Shown piece after piece: positions 36,447 to 45,457 of a stretch of 64,000 bases of DNA; position 1 is the first letter of the stretch, and every line of letters starts with the position of its first letter. Under the pieces are notes generated by a model, which saw nothing but the letters and a program-made list of their open reading frames with translations, did not search any database and was not told the DNA's origin. The DNA is taken from assembly GCA_028712795.1 (NCBI GenBank), contig JAQTPT010000006.1, positions 45,004 through 109,003 of the forward strand. Direction: 5' to 3'. Position numbers and translations under genes: made by a program. The stretch comes from Methylococcales bacterium. GTDB lineage: Bacteria > Pseudomonadota > Gammaproteobacteria > Methylococcales > Methylomonadaceae.

Positions 36447-38072
36447 TCATTTGTGTTCTATTTTAATTGCTTTAGTTGGGCAATATTTTTCGGCCAGTTG
36501 TGCTTTTTCCAGCAAATCCTGCGGCGGGCAAGCTTGCAATACTGTTAGATGGCCCGCATCGTCAACCTGAAAAAGCTCAGGCGCTTCTGTCATACAGGTA
36601 GCATGGCCCTGGCAAAGTTCACGGTCGATTTTTATTTCAAAGCCCGGACTTTTTTGTACGCTTTCCTGATTTATCGATTGCTCAGCGGCATTTTCTTGAA
36701 TATCTTGGCGTTTTATGTAGCGGACACGACAGGGTGAGGCGGGTTGTACCACCATTTGGGTGAAATCGTCCTGATAATGGTCTTTGTCATCAATCAGTTC
36801 AAACGTATACCGGCGTAAAAGAATACAAAAAATTGCTTTTAATTGCAGCATGGCAAAAGCGTTGCCTGAGCATTTGTGTTTACCGCCACCGAAAGCAATC
36901 CAGCTAAAAGGTTTGGCATCTTCCTGGCGTGCTTCTGAATAGCGTTCAGGATCAAACTTCTCAGGATCAGGGAAAATATCAGCAATGCGATGCGATACAC
37001 GCGGCGAAGCACAAACATATTTTCCGGCCTTGACCGTAAAATCTTTAAAGTGAAAGTCTTTCATCACTTTACGGATTAAAAAAATCAACGGCGGATGCAA
37101 GCGCAGAACTTCTTTAATGACATTTTCCAATACCGGAATTTCACGTAATGATTGGAAAGTGACTTCACCATCAGTACCGAATAGCTCATCCAGTTCTTTC
37201 AACACCATAAGCATATATTCTGGCCGGCGGGCCAATTCCAGCAAAGTCCAGGCCGCTGTCCCGGCTGTCGTATGATGCCCTGCGAATATGGTGCCGATCA
37301 ACATGCCGGTTATTTCATGTGCCGACAAGTGACTGCCGTCATCGTATTCGGCTTCTATCAATAATTGAAACGCATCTTCGCTTTTTTCTGATTTTTGCGC
37401 CCGTTTGGCAATAATGCCGGTCACTAATTCTTGAAGCCTGACGCGGGCTTTATCACGGCGGCGAAATACTGGCAGGGGTAAATAGGGAAACACGAAAGCC
37501 AGGGGATTTACGCCTTTTTCAAGGTCATGATAAATTTTTGCAAATTCTTCATTCAGTTCATAACGGAATTCATCGCCAAGCAAACAGTGGCTGGACGTAT
37601 ATATGGTGAGTTCTTTCATAAACTCAAGCAAGTCAATTTCGCCGCTATCGCCCCAGTTAGCAATCATTTGTTCAACTTCCCGGACGATTACTTGGGCATA
37701 GCCGCGCATGGGTTTATCGCGCAATACCGGCATGAGCATTTTAAGCTGCTGGTCTTTTTTATGCGGCGGCGCATCAAACACAACGCCCTTGCCAAAAATA
37801 GGCGTCATGATTTTGTAGGCTTGGCTTTGATCCAACTGAGCGTCAGGCGCACGAAAAAAAGCCTCATTCGCTTCAGGACCCGTCATTAACACCATTTTTT
37901 GATGAAACATACGAAATTCCCCGATTTCTCCCAGTGTATTTCTAAGCCTCGCCATGTAGTCAAACGGATTTTTGCCAAATTCGAGCATGTGGCCTAAAAG
38001 CGGCCATGCGCCGGGCATTTTAGGCGGCTCTCTGCCGGGCGAAAAGGGTTTTACGGTATTCGTTGTATTCAT
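36447..38072 (-). CDS. cyp51: Sterol 14-alpha-demethylase fused to ferredoxin (CYP51-Fd)
   Basis: 541 residues from MNTTNTVKPFSPGREPPKMP. The P450 part (about 1-445) has the I-helix GTIFAGHHTTAGTAAW, the ExxR motif EVLRLHPP and the haem loop FGGGKHKCSGNAFAML with the Cys ligand. After a linker, a small ferredoxin (about 470-540) shows LCQGHATC and YCPTKAI, a CxxHxxC...CP pattern for a [3Fe-4S]-type cluster. It removes the 14-alpha-methyl of lanosterol-type sterols, with the fused ferredoxin feeding electrons. A fusion of this type is known from Methylococcus capsulatus. A GTG at 38096 would add eight residues. First gene of the operon. Confidence 0.94.
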   Translation of the reverse strand: MNTTNTVKPFSPGREPPKMPGAWPLLGHMLEFGKNPFDYMARLRNTLGEIGEFRMFHQKMVLMTGPEANEAFFRAPDAQLDQSQAYKIMTPIFGKGVVFDAPPHKKDQQLKMLMPVLRDKPMRGYAQVIVREVEQMIANWGDSGEIDLLEFMKELTIYTSSHCLLGDEFRYELNEEFAKIYHDLEKGVNPLAFVFPYLPLPVFRRRDKARVRLQELVTGIIAKRAQKSEKSEDAFQLLIEAEYDDGSHLSAHEITGMLIGTIFAGHHTTAGTAAWTLLELARRPEYMLMVLKELDELFGTDGEVTFQSLREIPVLENVIKEVLRLHPPLIFLIRKVMKDFHFKDFTVKAGKYVCASPRVSHRIADIFPDPEKFDPERYSEARQEDAKPFSWIAFGGGKHKCSGNAFAMLQLKAIFCILLRRYTFELIDDKDHYQDDFTQMVVQPASPCRVRYIKRQDIQENAAEQSINQESVQKSPGFEIKIDRELCQGHATCMTEAPELFQVDDAGHLTVLQACPPQDLLEKAQLAEKYCPTKAIKIEHK

Positions 38073-38373
38073 AACTCGATCTGGATTGTGGCACACATTA
38101 AGGAGAGCTAATGATACAAGCTATTCCATAAGATTCCTTGGGGGGAGCATAAGTCTTTGAAATCTATAGGCGGATGCCAAAATCAGATAATTTTTCGATG
38201 CGTGTAGGCAGTATACAACACTTTCTTACATAATTGCAACATAGTTACAAGCTTCGTAGAGATGGAGTCAAACCCTTGTAGAGGCGAATTCATTTGCACG
38301 GGGCATGATAAATCCTTCCCCTACTCCGGGAAATTATTTCACATACTCGCGCGGGTTACTTCAAGCACGTAGC

Positions 38374-38646
38374 TTAGCGCGAATTTTGCCCCTGTCTAAC
38401 CCCTTCTTGAAAAGCCCGCTCTTGGGCTTCTTTACTTCTTCCATATAAAAATCCGCCCGCAGAACCGGCGGCTCCACCAATAAGCGCTCCCATGCCTGCG
38501 TTTCCAGCAATGGCGCCGATTGCGGCGCCGGCAGCAGCGCCGCCTAATCCGCCCGTCATAGTTCGCTGTTGGGTGGCTGACAGGTCGGCGCATCCGGTGA
38601 TATTAATAAACAATGCCGCGAAGGCTACAATTGCAATTTTTTTCAT
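38374..38646 (-). CDS. Glycine-zipper lipoprotein
   Basis: 90 residues from MKKIAIVAFAALFINITGC, with a lipobox ending at Cys19, so an outer-membrane lipoprotein is expected. A long Gly/Ala zipper follows (GGLGGAAAGAAIGAIAG and onward). GGGGA lies seven bases before this ATG; a longer frame starting at 38685 is thereby excluded. Relatives form small membrane-spanning helices of unclear function. It follows the Rap1a/Tai gene and probably shares its transcript. Confidence 0.75.
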   Translation of the reverse strand: MKKIAIVAFAALFINITGCADLSATQQRTMTGGLGGAAAGAAIGAIAGNAGMGALIGGAAGSAGGFLYGRSKEAQERAFQEGVRQGQNSR

Positions 38647-38669
38647 GTTCAGATCCCCTTTATTACGCA

Positions 38670-39053
38670 TTAGTTGCAAGGCCATTTTTCAGACATAAAC
38701 CTGAATTGGGTTTCTACCGGCATGTCAGTCATAAACTGAGGATGCGAGTTTGCCCAGGCAATAAATAGTGCGAGCACCTCGTTGCGCGAAGGTTTAGGCT
38801 CTGGCAAACAGACCAGTGCATCCTTCGGATCCTTCGAATGTTCAGCAATAGAGTAATGATATGCGCCGACCATATAGCCCTGACAAAAATTTATGGCATC
38901 ACCATAGTGGGGGTCTATCGGGGAGACCGTGCAAAGATTGATTAAATTGCGCGTTGTTTTTACTTTGAAATCGTCTTCAGTAACGGCTGAATTTGCTAAA
39001 CCTGGCAATAAAATACCCAGCACAGTAATGAACCTTAGCAATTTTCGTTTCAT
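38670..39053 (-). CDS. Rap1a/Tai-family secreted protein
   Basis: 127 residues with signal peptide MKRKLLRFITVLGILLPGLA (cleavage near NSA). The mature part carries the family's paired Cys segments (LINLCTVS, AINFCQGYMVGAYHY, ALVCLPEP, EKWPCN) and a helical body. Rap1a/Tai proteins include immunity proteins against type VI secretion amidases, but many have other or unknown roles. No effector or secretion gene is nearby, so immunity is only one possibility. It precedes the glycine-zipper lipoprotein. Confidence 0.7.
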   Translation of the reverse strand: MKRKLLRFITVLGILLPGLANSAVTEDDFKVKTTRNLINLCTVSPIDPHYGDAINFCQGYMVGAYHYSIAEHSKDPKDALVCLPEPKPSRNEVLALFIAWANSHPQFMTDMPVETQFRFMSEKWPCN

Positions 39054-39269
39054 AATTGATATCCCTCTAAAAGGTTAAATTCGAATTGTTAGCGTATCAT
39101 TTTGCATTAAATATTACGACCAATTTTGACTCATCCAAAGAGGCTCCAGATAGCCAGTTTTCAATTGGCGCCGACATAATAAATGAGCACTATATGCTAA
39201 CTGAGCTGACTATAACCTTCGCGAGGGCGAAGGCTGGCCCAAACCAACCGGCACAGCTAAAGACCCCAA

Positions 39270-40406
39270 TTAACGTAAAGGTAAGGTTAACGTCGGGCCA
39301 GCTGATTTTGCGGCTCCTGCTTGCAAACGGAACAACTGGGTTAGAAGCATAAAGGTTGATTTTGACTCCAGATCGTTGTCCGCCAGGTAGAACCAATGGC
39401 TACGATAGGGTATCGCGATAAAAGCCATTTCCGGTTGCTTATCGCTTTGACTGATGTGGAAGAGCCTTCCTCCCGCCGTTTTATTCCAGTCAAACTCGGA
39501 ACCGTCCTGATTTCGCGTAACTGTCACCAAACCGGCTGCTTTGTGAACTTTGGGTGCGTCTACATGATGAGACAAATAGAAAAAAATACTCATTAGCGAG
39601 CGATTGCGCATCGAAATGGTATCCGGACGGTGTTCTAAAAAGTCGCTGTTGACATGATAAACCTCAAGCTTCTGATCGAGCCCTAGCAGCTGTTTTATTT
39701 CCCTGATTGCTTCATGATGCTGCGGGGAAGACTTGATTACCAGTTGAGTTTCTTTCGTATTCGGATCAATCCTGGGGACTATAAGATCTTCATTTATTAC
39801 CTCATCAAAGAGTTGTAACAGCCGATTGAATGGATAAATGTTATTTGGAGAAAGTTTAGGCATTGGCCCTGAGGCGTCCGGTGCATTCTCAAGCCTGTTG
39901 ATGCGCTCCACGCAAAGACCCATCACCCGTCGACCGCTCCATCCCGATTTCGTCAATGCAAACACATCCTCAATAGAGATAGGTCTTAGTACACTTTTGA
40001 CAAATCCCTCGCCCTGAAGGGGCGAATAGGCAATGGTTGGCGAAGTCGAATAAGCTCCGCCCCCGCTAAATTGCAGGATGTCAGCGCCGCCTTTACTCAG
40101 ATCAAAGGCAGATTGATCCAAACCAGCAGACAAATCCAATTTTAAGGAAGCCGTTACGCTGGTTACATCCAGAAAAAAAATGGGATCCCGGTAGTGTAAG
40201 CGGACAATATTTTGTATGAACTGCTCATTTTGGGTATCAACAATAGCCGCGTTATAAAGCGGGTAAGATCCCCTGATTTCATTAGGCCCAAATGAATAGC
40301 AACCTGCCATCAGAGTTGCAATTGTCAGGAGCAGAAATTGTCTGGGGCGTGGAATGGGATTATTAGCGGAAATATGCGCTAGCATCCGTTGAATCGGAAT
40401 AAGCAT
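39270..40406 (-). CDS. Hypothetical lipoprotein
   Basis: 378 residues. A hydrophobic stretch FLLLTIATLMAGC ends in a lipobox with Cys36, preceded by a longer than usual N-terminus; the true start may be the Met at codon 8. The mature part has alternating helices and strands and no known motif. It diverges from the MscS channel gene across 500 bases. Secreted or outer-membrane role likely; function unknown. Confidence 0.65.
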   Translation of the reverse strand: MLIPIQRMLAHISANNPIPRPRQFLLLTIATLMAGCYSFGPNEIRGSYPLYNAAIVDTQNEQFIQNIVRLHYRDPIFFLDVTSVTASLKLDLSAGLDQSAFDLSKGGADILQFSGGGAYSTSPTIAYSPLQGEGFVKSVLRPISIEDVFALTKSGWSGRRVMGLCVERINRLENAPDASGPMPKLSPNNIYPFNRLLQLFDEVINEDLIVPRIDPNTKETQLVIKSSPQHHEAIREIKQLLGLDQKLEVYHVNSDFLEHRPDTISMRNRSLMSIFFYLSHHVDAPKVHKAAGLVTVTRNQDGSEFDWNKTAGGRLFHISQSDKQPEMAFIAIPYRSHWFYLADNDLESKSTFMLLTQLFRLQAGAAKSAGPTLTLPLR

Positions 40407-40907
40407 TAAAGCCTCATTAAGCTATATGGTTTCGGCCTGGGGATGCAATGCACGCCGCCATTCGTTACCGTTGACGTGTTGAGCCAGGCGATTTACCAGA
40501 CCGGATAAATCCGGATTGAGCAGTATTATTGTTCATTTTCAAGTCGCAAACCGGACGCTATGCTAACAGTTGTTCGCATGTAACAATAGCCATTCCGGCA
40601 ACAAAACCAACACATCCCGCTTAATGTATAATAGAAATTTTCCCTAGTATCATTTGGATCTTTTTACTGGTAAAGTTCAATAATTTTTAAAATCTGGCAC
40701 TCTATGTCAATTGGCAAAAAAGCGCAAATCAGCATCTTTTTCTATCAGTCCCTACTGGTGACAATAATTTCCAATCAAAGTCGATCTCCACTTCTGACAT
40801 AGCTTATCCTTCCTCAAACCGGTGCTGACGAATATTTATAGTCCGGACGCTGATAATACCAATACATTAATAACATTGCACTCCACACTCAACAGTTGTA
40901 AATCAAG
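40407..40907. other. Divergent promoter region between a lipoprotein and MscS genes
   Basis: Five hundred bases with no coding frame that has a ribosome site. AT-rich blocks at 40620-40720 may hold promoters of either neighbour. No riboswitch or RNA gene was recognised. Confidence 0.4.
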
Positions 40908-42632
40908 ATGACAGCAAAAATCAATCGATCTTTTTTCGCGCCTGGGATTTGCCTGGTTGCGGCCTTTCTTGCACTATTGCTGTTTCAACTTTGGCCCATG
41001 CCCGCAAACGCGGCCAGCGAAGAGAACCCACTCAGTTCGATTGATACTTCCAGCCCACGGGCCACGCTCCAGGGATTCCTCGAATTCATGAACGAGGGTT
41101 ATCAGAAGGGAATTGGACTTTTACCTACGTATCTGGCTGGTTCGAATCTTTACTTAATGCCGGAACTGATAGACAGTATGTTTAATGCCTCACATCTCCA
41201 GAAATCGGCTCAACGGACGCTGGATTTAAGCGAATTGCCACCGGCCATAGTTGACGAGTCATCACGCCGGCTCGCCATACAATTGAAGGAAGTGCTCGAC
41301 CGCATCGCTCTCCCGCCGATTGAATCAATCCCGGATGCGCAGACAATGGCCAAGACCGAGTTCAAGCGCTGGACTATTCCGGGCACCGAACTACAGATAG
41401 CGGAGGTCAAAACCGGACCGAGGGCAGGGGAATATCTGTTTACCCCGGAAACGTTGAGCCGCTTGCCGGAGTTCTACGCCAAAGTCAAAGACCTTCCTTA
41501 TAAATCCGGCGCTACCGTGGGATGGTACGACTTTTCCACCTATAGTCCCGTAGGGGTAGCTATTATGTTGCATCGAATCGTGCCGACCCGCTGGTTGCTC
41601 GGTATGCCCGAGCACAGGGCACGAGTCCTGTTTCTAGACCAACCGGTCTGGCGCTGGCTCGGCATCATAATCGTTCTCGGCGCCGGCTTCGGTGCTGTTC
41701 GCTGGTTTTTTCACCTCAGCTCTTTCTGGATCGGACGAATGGCGCCCGCCGGAAAATGGATAGAGTTGCTCCGGCCGCTCAGCATCGTAATAGTCACGCC
41801 GATTCTTGCGTTGCTTTTTGCTGAAGTTTTACGAGTCTCGGGTACCCTCTACGAGGCGAGCACGCGTTCCCTCTGGATCCTGTTTTTTCTCGCTCTCACC
41901 TGGCTGGTTTGGGTCGCCGGCGGCGTGATCGCAGAAAGTGTAATTTCTGTGGAAAAACTCCGTACGAGCAGCATCGACAGCCAGCTTATCCGCCTGATGT
42001 TGCGGTTACTGACGATTATTGTGGCAATCGCCATTCTGGTCACCGGGGCGGATCGGATCGGGTTGCCCGCCTACTCGGTGCTGGCCGGGCTCGGAGTCGG
42101 CGGTCTGGCTGTCGCACTGGCGGCGCAACAAACCCTCGCTAATCTGCTCGGGTCGCTTATCATTATGTTCGAGAAGCCTTTCGCCATAGGCCATTCAATC
42201 AAGCTGAAGGATTTCGAAGGAACCGTCGAAAGCGTTGGCTTTCGCAGCACCCGGATTCGGACGACCTATAATTCTCTCGTAACTATTCCGAGCAGCCAAT
42301 TGGTGAACAGCCCGATCGATAACATGGAGTTGCGCCGGTACCGGCAGGTAAAAACCGTACTCAACCTTACGTATGACACCCCGCATGGAAAAATCGAAGA
42401 TTTTCTTGAAGGCATCAAAGATATCCTGCTGAACCACCCGAACACTCGCAAAGATAACATTCAGGCGGTGCTTTACGATCTTGGCCCTGACAGTTTGAAT
42501 ATTCTGCTGAATTTCTTCATGAAAGTTCCTGACAGGGCCACCGAACTTAATGAGCGGCAACGAATTCTGCTGGCTATCTTATGTTTGGCAGAGGCTAAGG
42601 GTATTCGCTTTGCGACTCCGCCGCAAACCTGA
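40908..42632 (+). CDS. MscS-family mechanosensitive channel
   Basis: 574 residues. A signal-like first segment (ICLVAAFLALLLFQLWPMP) is followed by about 200 periplasmic residues, four or more membrane spans (from about 250) and the MscS core: YSVLAGLGVGGLAVALAAQQ pore helix, then IIMFEKPFAIGHSIKLKDFE, GTVESVGFRSTRIRT and TIPSSQLVNSPIDN. It would open under osmotic downshock. The long N-terminal part is an extra domain relative to the smallest family members. It is 80 bases from the next gene on the same strand. Confidence 0.88.
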   Translation: MTAKINRSFFAPGICLVAAFLALLLFQLWPMPANAASEENPLSSIDTSSPRATLQGFLEFMNEGYQKGIGLLPTYLAGSNLYLMPELIDSMFNASHLQKSAQRTLDLSELPPAIVDESSRRLAIQLKEVLDRIALPPIESIPDAQTMAKTEFKRWTIPGTELQIAEVKTGPRAGEYLFTPETLSRLPEFYAKVKDLPYKSGATVGWYDFSTYSPVGVAIMLHRIVPTRWLLGMPEHRARVLFLDQPVWRWLGIIIVLGAGFGAVRWFFHLSSFWIGRMAPAGKWIELLRPLSIVIVTPILALLFAEVLRVSGTLYEASTRSLWILFFLALTWLVWVAGGVIAESVISVEKLRTSSIDSQLIRLMLRLLTIIVAIAILVTGADRIGLPAYSVLAGLGVGGLAVALAAQQTLANLLGSLIIMFEKPFAIGHSIKLKDFEGTVESVGFRSTRIRTTYNSLVTIPSSQLVNSPIDNMELRRYRQVKTVLNLTYDTPHGKIEDFLEGIKDILLNHPNTRKDNIQAVLYDLGPDSLNILLNFFMKVPDRATELNERQRILLAILCLAEAKGIRFATPPQT

Positions 42633-42713
42633 CAACTCGAGAGTATGCGGGAAGAGAAGCCCAGCTTATCTGCATCTGTACAACTACCTGAAATTTTTTA
42701 AAGTCAAAATAAT

Positions 42714-44633
42714 ATGGCACAAAAACAAACAGCAACCCTTATTTTTATTCTAACCTCCAGCTTCGCGCTAATTATTTCAGGATGCGCGACTCCGGTCAGC
42801 GTGAAGCATGTGGATATTCCGACCGCATATCGTAATCAGACCGCCAGCGCGATTTCGTCGAGTCAGCCATCAAATGCATCAAGCATCGTTCTCAGACAGC
42901 ACGGGCTACAGGATCGGTTTGAAACCGAGCCAGCGGCGGTTTTGGCTGAACTCCATAAAGGTCTTAAACCAGTAGACGATGATGATCAGTTGTTTGCGTT
43001 GGCGGAACTTTCCTTGCTTCACGCCCAACGTACCAATAACCGCGACTATTACCTGGCATCAGCCGTGTATGCTTGGTCACTACTGTATCCAGGGGACGGC
43101 AGGGGTACGCAGATACCGCCAACCGATCCACGGTTTCGGCTTGCCTATGATATTTACAATCAGGCCGTTGCCCAAGGTCTGGCAGCGCCCGGTGACACAA
43201 ATGAAGATGAGGTGCGTCTGAAGGCAGGAAATCATATACTCCCCTTCGGAACGCTACAAGTAAGCCTGGATGAATCCGGAATGTCGTGGGGCGGATACCC
43301 CCTTGACCGGTTTATTTCGACGACTGCCCTGGAAGTTGATGGACTCAGAAACCGCTATCATAACTCCGGAATCGGTGTTCCACTGGCAGCGAGTCTTGCA
43401 AAAACACCCTTGTCAGAAAAAAAGGTTGCTGGTTCAAATCGCCTTGGAGCACTCACAAAAGTTCCCGTCACTGCGCTTTTGCGTCTTGAAAACGCGCGTG
43501 CCAGCCTGAACAAGGGCAAGATACAAGGGCGAATTGAAGTTTACGCGACGGATCAGACTTCAACAGTGATGATTGATGGGCAAAAACAGCCTATGGAGTC
43601 CGACTCAACAGCCGCTTTTGCTTATCAATTGAATGACAGCCCCATCTATGCGATGGAAATCGCTGGATTTTTCAATGCGTCGGTCTTCGCTAATGGCCTG
43701 ATTCCAAAAGACCGGGCGCAGGACGGTATTTTCACACTGCAACCTTTCCGGCCAGGAAAGATTCCTGTCGTCTTGGTGCATGGAACCGCATCGAGTCCCG
43801 CACGCTGGGCTGAATTGATTAACGAACTAAATGGCGATCCAAAAATCCGTGAACGCTTTCAAATATGGTTATTTATTTACGACAGCGGTAGAGGCGTCGG
43901 TTATTCGGCGGGGAGGCTACGCACGGCACTGACAAACATTGTGCATGAACTCGACTCCGAAGGGAAAGACCCGGCTTTACAGCAGATGGTAGTGATTGGC
44001 CACAGTCAAGGTGGCTTGTTGACCAAGCTTACTGCCATTGACAGTGGAACGAAGTTTTGGAATCTTTTCAGTGACAAACCCTTCGAGCAAATGAAGCTTA
44101 GCCCGGAAGCCCGTGAATTCTTACAGCAATCTGCGTTCTTTACACCTTTACCTTTCGTCAAGCGCGTGGTGTTTATTTCGACACCGCAACACGGAGCCAT
44201 GTTAGCCGCATCCCGATTTGTAACAGGGCTTGCTTCCAAGCTCGTCAACCTACCGGTAACGGTGGTTAATACCACAGCGCTATTGGCCCAAATCGCCACT
44301 TCATCAGGCGATGAGAAAGTTGCCGCAATGCTAAGCAGACCCATGACATCTATTGACACTATGAACCCGAACAACCCCGCTCAAAAGGTTCTGGCATCCA
44401 TATCCATTGCACCGGGTATTCCAGCACACTCGATTATCGCAGTCGAAGGCGATGGACCGAAAGAAGAAGGCGATGATGGTGTAGTTGCTTATAAAAGCGC
44501 CCACATTGATGAGGCGGTTTCTGAGGTTGTAGTCCACTGGAGTCATTCATCCCAAGGTACGCCCGAGGTTATTCAAGAAATCAAACGCATCCTGTTTGAA
44601 CACCTGGCGGCATCAGAACCAAAAAAGCCTTGA
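42714..44633 (+). CDS. Alpha/beta-hydrolase (lipase-like) lipoprotein
   Basis: 639 residues. A lipobox (FALIISGC, Cys24) marks an outer-membrane lipoprotein. The N-terminal 330 residues are of unknown fold. The C-terminal part (about 345-600) is a hydrolase: IPVVLVHGTASSPARWAELI with the oxyanion region, then VIGHSQGGLLTKL with the nucleophilic Ser, and a late EVVVHWSHSS that could supply the His. Substrate unknown; an ester or lipid is likely. It lies downstream of MscS and may be its operon partner. Confidence 0.72.
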   Translation: MAQKQTATLIFILTSSFALIISGCATPVSVKHVDIPTAYRNQTASAISSSQPSNASSIVLRQHGLQDRFETEPAAVLAELHKGLKPVDDDDQLFALAELSLLHAQRTNNRDYYLASAVYAWSLLYPGDGRGTQIPPTDPRFRLAYDIYNQAVAQGLAAPGDTNEDEVRLKAGNHILPFGTLQVSLDESGMSWGGYPLDRFISTTALEVDGLRNRYHNSGIGVPLAASLAKTPLSEKKVAGSNRLGALTKVPVTALLRLENARASLNKGKIQGRIEVYATDQTSTVMIDGQKQPMESDSTAAFAYQLNDSPIYAMEIAGFFNASVFANGLIPKDRAQDGIFTLQPFRPGKIPVVLVHGTASSPARWAELINELNGDPKIRERFQIWLFIYDSGRGVGYSAGRLRTALTNIVHELDSEGKDPALQQMVVIGHSQGGLLTKLTAIDSGTKFWNLFSDKPFEQMKLSPEAREFLQQSAFFTPLPFVKRVVFISTPQHGAMLAASRFVTGLASKLVNLPVTVVNTTALLAQIATSSGDEKVAAMLSRPMTSIDTMNPNNPAQKVLASISIAPGIPAHSIIAVEGDGPKEEGDDGVVAYKSAHIDEAVSEVVVHWSHSSQGTPEVIQEIKRILFEHLAASEPKKP

Positions 44634-44713
44634 GGTTGCTGGCGTCAGAATCCGGTTAAGCGACAATTGAGCGGCATGGAGAGATATTGTTTTCAACAAT
44701 CATTCATTCCCTA

Positions 44714-44719
44714 TATAAT
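44714..44719 (+). promoter_or_regulatory. Probable -10 box of the following secreted-protein gene
   Basis: A perfect TATAAT 40 bases before the ATG of the next gene. The -35 region at the usual distance (TTTCAA at 44691-44696) is a weak match. With the AGGA site before the ATG and the terminator downstream it outlines a single-gene transcript. Confidence 0.5.
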
Positions 44720-44758
44720 TGCAAATTCACAATATCTTACTATTTTTAGGAAAAATTT

Positions 44759-45295
44759 ATGAAATTTAAAAATATAGCTTTCGTTCTTGCAGTTGCAAGC
44801 CTTGGATTCTGTGCCATTACTGGCGTTGCTCAAGCTGAACAAGCCGCTACCTTATCAGCAGCTCCCGCATTAGAGACTGCGACTGGCGCAGCGTCTAATG
44901 GCAACGAATTACAAATGTTTCGCTTTGCCATGGAAATGGAAAAAGAGGACTTCGTGAAGAAAGCTATGAAACTGGACGCAGCACAAGAAAAGAAGTTTAT
45001 GAACGTGTACTACGTCTTTAACGCTAAGTTGAAGGCGCTAAATGACAAACGCTTAAAGATCATTGCGGATTATTTGACTAGCATTGATAAAATGACAGAC
45101 GCTAAAGCTGGTGAACTTGCAAGACGTACGATGGAATTCCGCAAACAGCGTGCCGCACTTGATTCAAGTTACTACGCTGCATTAGCAAAAGCAACCTCGA
45201 AAACAATTGCGGCGCGCGCTCTGCAAGTTGAAAACATTTTACAAGGTGCTGGCGATGTCGCTATTGGCTCTAAACTTCCTTTGATGCCGCAATAG
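44759..45295 (+). CDS. Secreted helical protein of unknown function
   Basis: 178 residues. A signal peptide (FVLAVASLGFCAITGVAQA) precedes a largely helical body rich in Lys, Ala and Glu (FRFAMEMEKEDFVKKAMKLD, then KKFMNVYYVFNAKLKALNDK), probably a periplasmic coiled bundle. AGGA lies eight bases before the ATG. It has its own -10 box and a strong terminator, so it is likely expressed alone and possibly highly. Not similar by eye to the two tandem helical proteins further on. Confidence 0.6.
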   Translation: MKFKNIAFVLAVASLGFCAITGVAQAEQAATLSAAPALETATGAASNGNELQMFRFAMEMEKEDFVKKAMKLDAAQEKKFMNVYYVFNAKLKALNDKRLKIIADYLTSIDKMTDAKAGELARRTMEFRKQRAALDSSYYAALAKATSKTIAARALQVENILQGAGDVAIGSKLPLMPQ

Positions 45296-45343
45296 CAAGC
45301 TCAGTGGGAAGAGTGTAGCTATCTCGTTCCTGCCGTTATGAAC

Positions 45344-45382
45344 AAAAAGCCCCGTGAGAATTTATCTTCTCACGGGGCTTTT
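45344..45382. terminator. Strong intrinsic terminator
   Basis: AAAAAGCCCCGTGAGAA, six-base loop, then the complementary TTCTCACGGGGCTTTTT. A G/C-rich stem bordered by A and T runs on both sides would stop transcription from either direction. It ends the unit of the secreted helical protein. Confidence 0.93.
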
Positions 45383-45457
45383 TATATACCGCCGTATTGG
45401 CAATTCCGACGCCGCCTAAATCCCCTCTAGGAGTTTGTCGGTCTTATAACTAACTTT

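Noticed and set aside
38670..39053. Calling a type VI secretion immunity gene
   Set aside because: The Rap1a/Tai family is broader than that, and no effector or secretion gene is in the window.
41141..41151. tRNA-like GGTTCGAATC sequence
   Set aside because: It lies inside the MscS coding frame and no cloverleaf can be drawn around it.
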